Shown piece by piece: positions 1 to 8,409 of a stretch of DNA of 64,000 nucleotides. The notes under the pieces were generated by a model, which did not search any database, had not been told where the DNA came from, and worked only from the letters and a program-made list of their open reading frames with translations. Within the stretch, counting starts at the first letter, position 1. Each line of letters begins with the position of its first letter. Both the position numbers and the translations under genes were made by a program. The stretch comes from Dyadobacter endophyticus (GTDB taxonomy: Bacteria; Bacteroidota; Bacteroidia; Cytophagales; Spirosomataceae): positions 434,001-498,000 of the forward strand of contig NZ_BMIA01000003.1 in the NCBI RefSeq assembly GCF_014641595.1, given 5' to 3'.

Positions 1-1
1 A

Positions 2-1111
2 AATGATGAAAGGAAGGTCTATAACCTGGTGTATGTCGACGGCAAAACCGGCGTATCCTACGCCAAGCGCTTCCAGGTAACGGCTGTCACCCGGGACCGC
101 GAATATGACCTCACGCAGGGAACGCCGAAATCGAAGATCACGTATTTCACGGCGAACGACAACGGTGAGGCCGAAATCATTACGGTTAATCTCCAAGCCC
201 AAAGCAAAGCGAAGGTCAAGCAGTTTGACTATAATTTCGCCGAACTATTGATTAAAAACCGAAGCGCGATGGGTAACATCCTGACCAAATATCCCGTCCG
301 GAAACTTACCCTGAAACAAGCCGGCCGCTCGACGCTTGGCGGTGTGGATATGTGGTTCGACCCAATCATCGGCCGCCTGAACCGCGACGAGCGCGGCGAA
401 TACCTCGGCAATTTCGGCCCGACCGACAATATCGTCGTCATTTACAAAGACGGCAGCTACGAGCTCACGAACTTCGACCTGACCAACCATTATGAGCCGC
501 ACGAGGTATTGCTGGTCAAGAAATTCGACACCAAGCTACCGATTACCGCCATTTATTATGATGCGGGCCAAAAACAGCATTTCATCAAAAGGTTCAACAT
601 CGAGACCTCTTCGCTGGACAAGAAATTCCTTTTCATCAGCGATTCGAAAAACAGCAAGCTGATCCTCGCCAGCACGGATATTCGTCCGCGACTGGAAATC
701 GTTTATCCCAAAACAGCTCAAAAAGAGCAAAGCACCGAGGAATACCTGGTAGAGGAAATGGTCGATATCCGCGGATGGCGCGCGCAGGGCAACCGCATCC
801 CGAACGACAAGTTCAAGGACATTCGCTGGCTCGAACCGCTCACAGTACCCGTGGAAGAGCCTGAGGTCGTGGCAGGCGATCCGGCGGCCGGCGATCCGGC
901 GGCCGGCGATCCGGTATCAGAGGAAGTCGCCGACGAATCTGCCGACGATGCGGCGAATGCTTTCGAAGAAAATACTGTTGATTTGGAAGAGGATGAAGAT
1001 GGTGGCGATTCATCAGATGACGCGGATTCTGAACCCAAAGGCGAGCCAAAGCCAAAGAAAGAAGGCAAAAAAGGTTCTGACCCAAAAAGTCAACTAGGGC
1101 TGTTCGAATGA
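2..1111 (+). CDS. parC: DNA topoisomerase IV / gyrase subunit A, C-terminal part (5' truncated by window edge)
   Basis: The reading frame is open from base 2, so this is the 3' part of a longer gene. The visible residues form beta-strand-rich repeats typical of the C-terminal beta-pinwheel of type II topoisomerase A subunits (segments such as RSAMGNILTKYPVRKL and GNFGPTDNIVVIYKDGSYEL). The pinwheel binds and wraps DNA while the missing N-terminal part carries the catalytic tyrosine. No gyrase-type QRRGGKG box is visible here, which favours topoisomerase IV, but the missing portion could hold it. The last ~80 residues are a low-complexity acidic tail ending in a lysine-rich stretch, and contain a perfect five-residue repeat (GDPAA). 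Bacteroidota databases usually call this protein DNA gyrase/topoisomerase IV subunit A. Confidence 0.85.
   Translation, partial: NDERKVYNLVYVDGKTGVSYAKRFQVTAVTRDREYDLTQGTPKSKITYFTANDNGEAEIITVNLQAQSKAKVKQFDYNFAELLIKNRSAMGNILTKYPVRKLTLKQAGRSTLGGVDMWFDPIIGRLNRDERGEYLGNFGPTDNIVVIYKDGSYELTNFDLTNHYEPHEVLLVKKFDTKLPITAIYYDAGQKQHFIKRFNIETSSLDKKFLFISDSKNSKLILASTDIRPRLEIVYPKTAQKEQSTEEYLVEEMVDIRGWRAQGNRIPNDKFKDIRWLEPLTVPVEEPEVVAGDPAAGDPAAGDPVSEEVADESADDAANAFEENTVDLEEDEDGGDSSDDADSEPKGEPKPKKEGKKGSDPKSQLGLFE
875..914 (+). repeat. 15-bp in-frame tandem repeat in the topoisomerase tail
   Basis: The unit gatccggcggccggc occurs in tandem with almost three copies and encodes Gly-Asp-Pro-Ala-Ala repeats. Because the unit is a multiple of three, copy-number slippage would change the tail length without breaking the frame. 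Confidence 0.85.
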
Positions 1112-1160
1112 CCACCGGCTGAACCGGTAGCTAATCCACAAGCAACAAAAGTACCCGCCG

Positions 1161-1197
1161 ATCGCGTACATCAGATTTAAACGCCGATGTACGCGAT
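1161..1197. repeat. 12-bp perfect inverted repeat between topoisomerase and sanA-like gene
   Basis: ATCGCGTACATC at 1161-1172 is the exact reverse complement of GATGTACGCGAT at 1186-1197, with a 13-base spacer; short GC-rich flanks extend the possible stem. No T-run follows, so it is not a textbook intrinsic terminator. It may be a terminator-like hairpin for the topoisomerase transcript or a protein-binding dyad for the gene at 1248. Confidence 0.6.
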
Positions 1198-1247
1198 GCG
1201 GCAGAATTTCCAGGAACTGAAAATTCAAAAAGGCAACACGCGTACAG

Positions 1248-1898
1248 GTGAAAAAATTGATCAAAATCATATTAGCCTTATTATTTGCCTGCATGGTTTT
1301 CATCCTGCTTTGTAATTTCTGGGTAGTGTATTGTACGCGGCAATACTCCTATTTCTCGATCGAAAACCTGCCACCGAACGACGTGGCGCTGGTGTTGGGT
1401 ACGAGCAAAAAGTCGGAGAAAGGAGGCGAAAACCTTTTTTTCAAATACCGTATGGAGGCCACCGCCAGGCTTTTCAAGGAAGGAAAAATCAAATACATCA
1501 TCCTCAGCGGAAACAACGATTCGCAATACTATAATGAGCCGCTGGATATGCAGCGTGCGCTGCTGAACCTGGGCATTCCGGAGAATGTGATGACCCTCGA
1601 TTACGCCGGTTTCCGCACGTTCGATTCGATCATCCGCTGCAAAGAGGTGTTCAATCAGGACAATTTCACCATCATTTCCCAGAACTTCCATAACGCCCGG
1701 GCGCTATATATTGCGCATAACGAAGGCATTAACGCCATTTCTTTCGCCGCGCAGGATGTTCCCGACGGCTATTCCTTTCGTACGCTCATACGTGAGTACC
1801 TTGCACGCCCGAAAGCCGTGCTCGACGTTCATATCCTGCGCCCGGCAGCGGATGTTACTTCTAATATCCAAATAGGCAAAAATGAGCATGAGGAATGA
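1248..1898 (+). CDS. SanA/YdcF-family (DUF218, ElyC/SanA/YdcF) membrane-anchored protein
   Basis: 216 residues starting from GTG. An N-terminal lysine-rich start and a single hydrophobic segment (about residues 4-27) are followed by a DUF218 fold: VALVLGTSK near residue 48, a YIILSGNND strand-loop, and a RTFDSIIRC segment. SanA-type proteins are inner-membrane proteins linked to envelope integrity and vancomycin sensitivity in enterobacteria; the enzymatic activity is not established. The stop codon overlaps the next start (ATGA), so it is probably translationally coupled to the DUF5686 gene. The GTG start is chosen because it directly precedes the membrane segment; there is no alternative ATG nearby. 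Confidence 0.8.
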   Translation: MKKLIKIILALLFACMVFILLCNFWVVYCTRQYSYFSIENLPPNDVALVLGTSKKSEKGGENLFFKYRMEATARLFKEGKIKYIILSGNNDSQYYNEPLDMQRALLNLGIPENVMTLDYAGFRTFDSIIRCKEVFNQDNFTIISQNFHNARALYIAHNEGINAISFAAQDVPDGYSFRTLIREYLARPKAVLDVHILRPAADVTSNIQIGKNEHEE

Positions 1899-4414
1899 GG
1901 CCGCGCCGGAACATAGCCGCCCTGATCTTTCTCGTTGGCCTCTTTTGCACGAAAGGCTTCTCGCAAACGACTTATACCATTAAAGGCCGGATTACCGATG
2001 CCTCCACGGGTGACCCTATTCCCTTTGCGAACCTCGGCATCCGCGCGCAGCTCGGCGGCACCACGACCAATTTTGATGGCATCTACGAGCTGAAATTCAC
2101 TCCTCCTGCTGATTCTGTGACTGTGACGTACGTGGGATACACGAGCCGCAGCAAGGCCATCATGCCCAATCTGCCCGAACAGGTGATCGACATCCAGCTT
2201 TCGCCCGGGACCACGCAGCTACGCGAGGTTAAAATCCTGGCAGGCGAAAACCCAGCCTACGCAGTAATGCGAAAGATTGTGGCACGTAAGAAGGCCAACA
2301 ATCCCGATGAACTGACGGCATACGAGTACGAAGCTTACAATAAGATCCAAATCGATATCGATAACCTTTCGAAGGGGTTCAGAGACCGCAAGTCGGTCAG
2401 GAAAATGACCCATGTGCTGGAAAAATTCGACGAGGTGAAGGGAGAAAATGGGGAAACAATTATCCCGATCTTCATTTCCGAGTCCGTTTCCGGCGTTTTT
2501 TACCGCCGCGATCCGCAGAAAAAGAAGGAGGTCATCAATAAAACAAAGGTTTCGGGTGTAGGGCTGACCGACGGCAGCGTCGTTTCCCAGCTTATCGGCT
2601 CTACATTCCAGCAATATAATTTTTATAACAACTGGCTGAATATCCTGCAAAAAGACTTCGTTTCGCCCATTTCCGACAACTGGAAACTCTATTACGAATA
2701 TTACCTGGCCGATAGCGTCGACAATGGCTCGGGCTACGATTACCACATTGAATTTGAACCGCGGCAAAAGCAGGACCTCGCATTCACGGGCTCACTGTGG
2801 GTCGACGGGCAGACATTCGCATTGACGCAGATCGATGTGAGCGTCGACAAGCGGGCAAACCTCAACTACATCGACCGCATCAAAATCCAGCAGTCTTACG
2901 AATTATCGGAGGATGAAAAGAGCTGGCTGCCGCAAAAAACCCGCGTATTGATCGATGTGGCCGAGCCTGCCCCGCAAGCCGCTGGTATGCTGCTGAAATT
3001 CTATTCAGCCCAATCCAAATACAAGATTAACTCGCCGCGCGACAGCCGGTTTTACGACACGGCCATTGAACTAGCCGAAAATTACCGCGACCATGATTCT
3101 ACTTACTGGGCAAAAAACCGCCCGGAAGACCTGACTCCGACGGAAAAACTGACTTTTGAACTGATCGATTCGCTGAAAGCCCTGCCGGTTGTTAAAACCT
3201 ATACCGAGCTCCTCAACATTTTTGTCAACGGCTACAAAAGGATCGACAAATGGAATATCGACGTGGGGCCGTATCTGTTTTTATATGCCAATAATAAAGT
3301 AGAAGGCCACCGTTTCCGTCTCGGCTTCCGAACCGATCCGGGATTTAGCAAAAAATGGATTTTCAGCGGCTACGGCGCGTATGGCACGCGCGACCACGAC
3401 TTCAAATACGGCGGCGGGCTCGACTACATCATCAGCAGAAAGCCCTGGACAATGGCCGGCGTTTCTTATTCGAAAGACCTGGAACGGCTGGGTTTGTCCC
3501 CCGAAGCGATCGGCCCCAGCACTATTTTCGGTGCATTATCGCGGTTCGGCGCATTCCGGCGTCCATACTGGCAGCAGGATATCTCCGCCTATTTCAAAAG
3601 GGAAGTCGTGAAAGGGCTTACCGGCAGTGTGCAGCTCCGTCACCGCACCTTTGACCCGCTCTTTGCATTCACCTACCGCACAGATCCGGCAGCCGGTGAA
3701 GATTCCCCTATGAAGAGTGCGTTCGACATTACCGAAGTAAATTTCGAAGCGCGGCTCGCTCAGAAAGAGACCTTCTTATTGAATGATAATGAACGAATTA
3801 GCATGGGGAATGGCAACTCGCCCGCATTTACGCTGCGCTACACGCATGGCTTCAAACATTTGCTGGGCGGGGATTTCAATTATAACAAATTTTCCTTCAA
3901 TATCCGGCAAAGCTTCCGCGCGGGGGTGATCGGACGTACCTATTACAATGTTACGTTCGGCTATATTCCTTCCATCCTGCCCTACCCGCTGCTTTATACA
4001 CCGCTGGGCAACGAATCATTCTTTTATGTGGAGAATGCGTTTAACCTGATGCGCTATTTCGAGTTTATCAGCGACCGGTATTTCGCCTTGCGTATGGAGC
4101 ACAATTTCGAAGGGTTTATATTAAACCGCATTCCGGCTATCCGGCGGCTGAAACTGAGGATGCTGGCTACGGGAAGGTTGTTCTACGGGAGTATCAGCCA
4201 TGCCAACGAGACGCTTACCACCACTACCGACGAGTCGGGCAAGCAGGTACTGGCATTCAACCGGTTAAATTCAAAACCTTATATCGAACTCGGCTACGGG
4301 ATCGATAACATTTTCCGCACCGGGCGCGTCGATTTCATTCACCGGCTGACCTATCTGGATAACCCGAATGTGACACCATTTACTGTGAAAATTTCCTTCT
4401 GGTTTAAATTGTAG
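1895..4414 (+). CDS. DUF5686 and CarboxypepD_reg-like outer-membrane protein
   Basis: 839 residues. A signal peptide (roughly residues 1-23, ending FCTKGFSQ) is followed by a carboxypeptidase-regulatory-like beta-sandwich (IKGRITDASTGDPIPFANLGI, about 28-110) and then the DUF5686 region, ending in beta-barrel-like amphipathic strands with the terminal residues SFWFKL, an aromatic C-terminal end typical of outer-membrane barrels. The family is abundant in Bacteroidota and its function is not known; the architecture resembles TonB-dependent transporters without a clear plug. It overlaps the upstream SanA-like gene by 4 bases, implying an operon. A paralogue lies at 53326-55890. Calling it an outer-membrane protein is inference from this architecture. 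Confidence 0.85.
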   Translation: MRPRRNIAALIFLVGLFCTKGFSQTTYTIKGRITDASTGDPIPFANLGIRAQLGGTTTNFDGIYELKFTPPADSVTVTYVGYTSRSKAIMPNLPEQVIDIQLSPGTTQLREVKILAGENPAYAVMRKIVARKKANNPDELTAYEYEAYNKIQIDIDNLSKGFRDRKSVRKMTHVLEKFDEVKGENGETIIPIFISESVSGVFYRRDPQKKKEVINKTKVSGVGLTDGSVVSQLIGSTFQQYNFYNNWLNILQKDFVSPISDNWKLYYEYYLADSVDNGSGYDYHIEFEPRQKQDLAFTGSLWVDGQTFALTQIDVSVDKRANLNYIDRIKIQQSYELSEDEKSWLPQKTRVLIDVAEPAPQAAGMLLKFYSAQSKYKINSPRDSRFYDTAIELAENYRDHDSTYWAKNRPEDLTPTEKLTFELIDSLKALPVVKTYTELLNIFVNGYKRIDKWNIDVGPYLFLYANNKVEGHRFRLGFRTDPGFSKKWIFSGYGAYGTRDHDFKYGGGLDYIISRKPWTMAGVSYSKDLERLGLSPEAIGPSTIFGALSRFGAFRRPYWQQDISAYFKREVVKGLTGSVQLRHRTFDPLFAFTYRTDPAAGEDSPMKSAFDITEVNFEARLAQKETFLLNDNERISMGNGNSPAFTLRYTHGFKHLLGGDFNYNKFSFNIRQSFRAGVIGRTYYNVTFGYIPSILPYPLLYTPLGNESFFYVENAFNLMRYFEFISDRYFALRMEHNFEGFILNRIPAIRRLKLRMLATGRLFYGSISHANETLTTTTDESGKQVLAFNRLNSKPYIELGYGIDNIFRTGRVDFIHRLTYLDNPNVTPFTVKISFWFKL

Positions 4415-4417
4415 GGA

Positions 4418-5398
4418 TTACAAAATGCTTTTGAGGTCTTTGGAAGCATAAGTCAAATGCACTTCCTGCCCGATTTCGAGGTCGGGTTTGTTACGGTAAA
4501 AGGATAACTGCTCTTTTCCTTTAATACAACGGATTTCCCAATGGTTGCCGTGGAAACGCACAGCCTCTACTTTGCCTATCCAACGGCTTTTTTCCGGGTT
4601 ACGCGTCGGCTTGATCTTTTCGGGGCGAATGTAAAACTGCTTTTTGCCTTTTTCGCCGGCGATCCAGTTAATATCGCCTGTCAGCTCAGCCACGTAGCTG
4701 TTTGCCGGGTTGTTGTACACTTCCTGCGGCGTACCGATCTGGATAATTTCACCATCCCGGAGCACAGCGATCCTGTCCGACCAGGCCAGCGCGTCGGCCG
4801 CCTCGTGCGTGACGAATATGCAACTCATTTTCTGCTGCCTGCGCAAGCGCTCGATCGCGTCTGCCAGTACGCGACGGTTATGGTTGTCCAAATGGGCGAA
4901 AGGCTCGTCGAGCAGCAGCACATCCGGACGTTCGGCAATCGCCTTGGCAATGGCGGTGCGCTGTTTTTCACCGCCGGAAAGGAGTTTGGCCTTGCGGTCT
5001 TTCACACTCTTCAATGCGGTCGTTTCCAGCAACTCCGCCACTTTTTCGAGTCGGTAATCCAGCTCATAAAAGCGCAGGGAATATGCGATATTCTCCTCGA
5101 CGGTCTGATTGGGAAACAGTTCAAATTCCTGATGAATGAGCCGGATCGCCTCGTGGCCCGGCATGAGCTCGCTCGCCACCGGTTTCAGCAATTGTCCCTT
5201 GAAAAAAACATCACCTTGCTCCGCATCCAGGAAACGTCCCAGAATGCGTAGCAAGGTGCTTTTCCCCGACCCGCTCTCGCCCAGAATGCCCAGCCACTCG
5301 CCCGGCGCGAGTTCGAGGTCGATGCCGGCCAGGACGGTGTCTGTACCAAATGTTTTGGTGATCTTTTGTGCGCGCAGCGTCGGTCGGGACTGTTTCAT
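4418..5398 (-). CDS. ABC transporter ATP-binding protein with C-terminal TOBE-like region (PotA/CysA-type)
   Basis: 326 residues with all ATPase motifs: Walker A GESGSGKST near residue 40, Q-loop in LIHQEFELF, signature LSGGEKQR, Walker B VLLLDEPFAHLD, and an H-loop VTHE. The ~90-residue C-terminal extension (FYIRPEKIKPT then a beta-rich end) looks like the TOBE domain of import-type ATPases for polyamines, iron, molybdate or sulfate. No permease or binding-protein gene lies alongside, so the substrate cannot be told. The start lies 2 bases after the stop of the upstream nitroreductase gene, so the two are surely co-transcribed. It is convergent with the DUF5686 gene, only 3 bases away. Confidence 0.88.
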   Translation of the reverse strand: MKQSRPTLRAQKITKTFGTDTVLAGIDLELAPGEWLGILGESGSGKSTLLRILGRFLDAEQGDVFFKGQLLKPVASELMPGHEAIRLIHQEFELFPNQTVEENIAYSLRFYELDYRLEKVAELLETTALKSVKDRKAKLLSGGEKQRTAIAKAIAERPDVLLLDEPFAHLDNHNRRVLADAIERLRRQQKMSCIFVTHEAADALAWSDRIAVLRDGEIIQIGTPQEVYNNPANSYVAELTGDINWIAGEKGKKQFYIRPEKIKPTRNPEKSRWIGKVEAVRFHGNHWEIRCIKGKEQLSFYRNKPDLEIGQEVHLTYASKDLKSIL

Positions 5399-5400
5399 GC

Positions 5401-5979
5401 TCAGGCCCAGGTGATTTTTTCTTCGATTGTGCTATTGCGGCGTACCGGCGTTTCCGGGGCATTGTGGTAGCCGAGGTAATAAAGGCCCAGGCATTTCTGT
5501 CCTTCGGGCAAGCCCAGGAATTCGCCCAGCTCTTTCAATACCGCGGGGCTGCTCCAATACGAGCCAATGCCGTACGCAGTGGCGGTAAGCCACATATTTT
5601 GCACCGCACAGGCTACCGCGGCTGTTTCTTCCCACTCGGGCAGGTCGTTCGGGTGAAGCTCCGCATTGATAGCGATCACACAGGCCGATTTCAATATCTT
5701 TTCGCCGGCAGCCTCGTAACGCGCCTGCGAGAATGATTCTGCGGGCGTATTGTTGCGGTAGCGGTCCATGAAGAAGCTCGCCAAATGCTGCAACTTCTCC
5801 TCTCCACGGAACACAATGAAGCGCCAGGGTTCCGTGCGCTTGTGTGTAGGCGCGTAGTTGGCGTTTTCGAGGATATTTTCGATCACTTCCTGCGGGATCT
5901 CCTTTTGGATGTAGTTCGGTGGGAAAATGGCCCGGCGTGTGCGGATGATATGATTAATGGTATCTACTGTCTGTTCCAT
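5401..5979 (-). CDS. Nitroreductase family protein (YdjA-like FMN oxidoreductase)
   Basis: 192 residues with the nitroreductase layout: an RTRRAIFPPNY N-terminal segment for FMN phosphate contacts, NANYAPTHKRTEPWRF (the YAPTHKR motif is typical of the YdjA subgroup), and a C-terminal GLYYLGY strand. These small homodimeric flavoenzymes reduce nitro or quinone compounds with NAD(P)H. An exact -7 match (TAGTTTTG) sits at 6016-6023, about 37 bases before the start. It heads a two-gene unit with the ABC ATPase. The physiological substrate is unknown. Confidence 0.9.
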   Translation of the reverse strand: MEQTVDTINHIIRTRRAIFPPNYIQKEIPQEVIENILENANYAPTHKRTEPWRFIVFRGEEKLQHLASFFMDRYRNNTPAESFSQARYEAAGEKILKSACVIAINAELHPNDLPEWEETAAVACAVQNMWLTATAYGIGSYWSSPAVLKELGEFLGLPEGQKCLGLYYLGYHNAPETPVRRNSTIEEKITWA

Positions 5980-6150
5980 TGTAAATTGTTTTACTGCTCA
6001 AATCTGGTCAAAGGGCAAAACTAACGATTATACCCAAAATTCACCCCGAACTCGTGTTACTTTGCCGCTAAACCATTATTTTCAGCCTCCTCTTTGGCAA
6101 AACCCGTAATTTGGCCCGTCAAAACCAACACCAACCAAACTTCAACTCGC

Positions 6151-6471
6151 ATGCTTGTTACTACTACCCCGAACATCGAAGGTAAAAGAATCACAAAGTA
6201 TATCGGACTGGTGAATGGTGAAGCCATTATCGGGGCCAACTTCGTCAAAGACTTTCTGGCCGGCATCCGCGACGTCGTGGGCGGGCGCTCCGGCTCGTAC
6301 GAGCAGGGGCTGCGCGAGGCCAAAAGCATTGCTATCCGCGAAATGATGGAACAGGCGCAGCGCCTGGGAGCCAATGCGGTGATCGGCGTGGATATCGACC
6401 TGGAAACAATCGGAAATGGCAGCTCGATGCTCATGGTGAGCGCCAACGGTACCGCGGTGTGCTATGAATAA
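6151..6471 (+). CDS. YbjQ family (UPF0145) heavy-metal-binding-domain protein
   Basis: 106 residues if started at the ATG at 6151, which matches the family length; an upstream in-frame start would add a non-conserved Lys/Asn/Thr-rich extension. Recognisable features are TTTPNIEGKRI at the N-terminus, the central GGRSGSYE motif, MMEQAQRLGANAVIGVDID, and a conserved strand near the C-terminus. Members form pentameric rings; a metal-binding role has been proposed but not shown in general. It is transcribed divergently from the nitroreductase and convergent with metF; a 12-base perfect palindrome (GCGCCGCGGCGC, 6474-6485) lies between the two stop codons. Confidence 0.9.
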   Translation: MLVTTTPNIEGKRITKYIGLVNGEAIIGANFVKDFLAGIRDVVGGRSGSYEQGLREAKSIAIREMMEQAQRLGANAVIGVDIDLETIGNGSSMLMVSANGTAVCYE

Positions 6472-6492
6472 CAGCGCCGCGGCGCATTAAAT

Positions 6493-7449
6493 TTAGAATA
6501 CGCCCCGGGCGATCTGCGATACGTTATCGGACTTGCCCATTGTATAAAAATGAAGCACCGGCACGCCGTAGGCCATCAGCTCCTTGCATTGCTGAATGCC
6601 CCATTCGATACCTACCTGACGTACTTCTTTATCCGTTGCGCATTTTTCAACTTCGTTCACTAGGTCTTGCGGGAATTCCAAATGGAATATATCAGCCAGC
6701 ACCGTCAGTTGTTTCCTCGTTGATAACGGTTTCAGGCCGGGAATAATCGGTACGGCAATGCCCTCGGCGCGGCAGCGCTCTACGAAACTGAAATATTTCT
6801 GGTTATCGAAAAACATCTGGGTCACAATGTAATTAGCGCCCAGCTCGATTTTCTTCTTCAATGCCGCGTAGTCCGAATCGAATGACGCCGCGTCCAAATG
6901 TTTTTCAGGATAGCCGGCGACGCCGATGCAAAAGTCTGTCGGCGACATTTCGGTTTCGGCGTTGAGTAAAATTCCTTTATTCATATTGTCAACCTGCGTT
7001 ACCAGCTCCGAAGCATAGGTATGCCCGCCTTGTTTCGGCCTGAAAACACCCGCCGATTTCTCAGGGTCGCCGCGCAGCACCAGCACGTTGTCGATGCCCA
7101 GGTAATGCAGGTCAATCAACACATCTTCGGTTTCGTCTTTGGTAAAGCCGCCGCAAATCACATGCGGCACCGCATCCACCTTGAAACGTTCCATCAGTCG
7201 GGCGCAAATCCCGACAGTGCCGGGACGCTTGCGGATCGGGATACGTTCAATTGTACCGTCGGGACCGACGCGGTCGATCAGCTCTTCGCGGTGATAGGTT
7301 ACATCTACAAAAGGGGGATTGAATTCCATCAAAGGTTCAATGGAATTCAGCAGCTCATTGATATTCTGCCCTTTCAGCGGCGGGATGATCTCGATCGAGA
7401 ATAGGGTTTTGCCTTCCGCACGGCGGATGTACTCGGTAACTTTGGTCAT
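6493..7449 (-). CDS. metF: Methylenetetrahydrofolate reductase
   Basis: 318 residues, close to the bacterial MetF length. MetF reduces 5,10-methylene-THF to 5-methyl-THF with FAD and NAD(P)H, feeding methionine synthase. Family blocks include FSIEIIPPLKG at the N-terminus with the catalytic Glu in FSIEI, the VDVTYH strand, PHVICGGFTKDE, NVLVLRGDPE, and YIVTQMFFDN. The start ATG at 7449 is preceded by a 42-base stretch and then by a strong hairpin plus T-run on the same strand, so transcription reaching metF must either read through that terminator or start after it. See the structured RNA entry for the leader. Confidence 0.95.
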   Translation of the reverse strand: MTKVTEYIRRAEGKTLFSIEIIPPLKGQNINELLNSIEPLMEFNPPFVDVTYHREELIDRVGPDGTIERIPIRKRPGTVGICARLMERFKVDAVPHVICGGFTKDETEDVLIDLHYLGIDNVLVLRGDPEKSAGVFRPKQGGHTYASELVTQVDNMNKGILLNAETEMSPTDFCIGVAGYPEKHLDAASFDSDYAALKKKIELGANYIVTQMFFDNQKYFSFVERCRAEGIAVPIIPGLKPLSTRKQLTVLADIFHLEFPQDLVNEVEKCATDKEVRQVGIEWGIQQCKELMAYGVPVLHFYTMGKSDNVSQIARGVF

Positions 7450-7490
7450 CTAGGAATGATGTGGTGTGTTGTAAAGGAGTACAAAGAAAG

Positions 7491-7641
7491 CAAAAAAAAA
7501 TGGCCTACCGCATTACAGTAGGCCATTCCACGTAAACCCTCCTCTATCAGTGTTCGTCAAAAATGTTAATTGGGTTTCTGACAGGGCGTCAGGCCCAAAG
7601 CAACAATTTGCTTGACTGAATACTAATAACTAAAATTCTGT
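7491..7641 (-). ncRNA. Unassigned structured RNA with terminator upstream of metF (riboswitch-like leader or small RNA)
   Basis: On the minus strand the 3' end is an exact 8-bp stem (7501-7508 with 7518-7525) followed by nine Ts (7500-7492): a textbook intrinsic terminator placed in front of, not behind, metF. Upstream is a nested hairpin: TTGGG (7598-7594) pairs with CCCAA (7574-7570) and encloses CTGAC/GTCAG (7592-7588 with 7582-7578). AAACCC (7577-7572) can alternatively pair with GGGTTT (7539-7534), giving a pseudoknot or switch. An outer TCAGT/ACTGA pairing (7619-7615 with 7551-7547) closes the domain. A TTG-N20-TAATTTG promoter-like pair lies just upstream of 7641. I could not match it to SAM-I, SAM-II, cobalamin, TPP, THF or 6S RNA consensus from memory. 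Confidence 0.55.
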
Positions 7642-7660
7642 GCCAAATTAGGAAAGAATG

Positions 7661-7835
7661 CGCTTATGAGCAATTTATATCAAACTTTTTTTATTGAAAT
7701 GTAGATAAGATACTACATTTTTTTCAAAAATCCTGTTTTAACAGCGTTTTAACACATTTACCAGTTACATGCAGTGTTTACTAATTCACCACTTTTGGGA
7801 AATCATTCCCCAAAAGGTTACACATCTTGTAATTT
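7661..7835. other. AT-rich intergenic stretch between the metF leader and elaA-like gene
   Basis: No coding frame is convincing here. The only structure I see is a dyad at 7792-7816 (CTTTTGGG with CCCAAAAG) just after the stop of the acetyltransferase gene, possibly its weak terminator. The rest is AT-rich and probably supplies the promoter for the metF leader RNA. Confidence 0.5.
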
Positions 7836-8294
7836 CTACTGAATTGCCCTCGTCATTTCGATATGTTCGATATCATCTTCCAGGTAAATCTCGCTCGACT
7901 GCCTGAAACCGAACGACTCATAGAACCTTTTGAGGTACAGCTGTGCCCCTATTCGGATCGGGACCTTGCCATATAATTCTTCCAGTTTTTGAATAGAAGC
8001 ATTGAGCAGTTCGATACCATACCCTGCCCCGCGCCCGCGCGGCGACACGACGATACGCCCGATTGCCGGATATTCATACGACACTCCGGGTGGAACAATG
8101 CGTGAAAATGCCATCAATTCACCATCACGGTAGCCCGAAAGATGGTGGCTTAATTGATCCTTGTTATCCATATCGAGAAAGCAGCACCGCTGTTCGAGGA
8201 CGAAAACCTCGCTTCGCAAGCGTAGAATGCCGTAGAGCTCAATTGTAGTAAGTTCGTCGAAGGTTTGAAAGCGCCAGTCTAGCTGATAATTCAT
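7836..8294 (-). CDS. GNAT family N-acetyltransferase, ElaA type
   Basis: 152 residues from the ATG at 8294; a TTG five codons upstream is possible but ElaA proteins begin at this point. The N-terminal LYGILRLRSEVFVLEQ block is the hallmark of the ElaA subgroup, followed by SRIVPPG, the acetyl-CoA-binding RIVVSPRGRGAGYGIELL (the R/Q-x-x-G-x-G/A loop) and FYESFGFRQ. The acceptor substrate is not known. It is divergent from yebC, 115 bases away. Confidence 0.88.
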   Translation of the reverse strand: MNYQLDWRFQTFDELTTIELYGILRLRSEVFVLEQRCCFLDMDNKDQLSHHLSGYRDGELMAFSRIVPPGVSYEYPAIGRIVVSPRGRGAGYGIELLNASIQKLEELYGKVPIRIGAQLYLKRFYESFGFRQSSEIYLEDDIEHIEMTRAIQ

Positions 8295-8409
8295 GAAAGT
8301 ATTGAGCAAAAGAATTTATTTTATCTGATATTGACCGTTTTTATAAATTTGCGCACAATTAGCAATACCAAGGTACCAACATTAAAATAACTAATAATAC
8401 ATTACAAGT

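Noticed and set aside
718..1068. Long Ser/Pro-rich frame antisense to the topoisomerase tail
   Set aside because: It is a mirror of the acidic repeat region of the topoisomerase gene; composition follows from GC-rich codons of the real gene.
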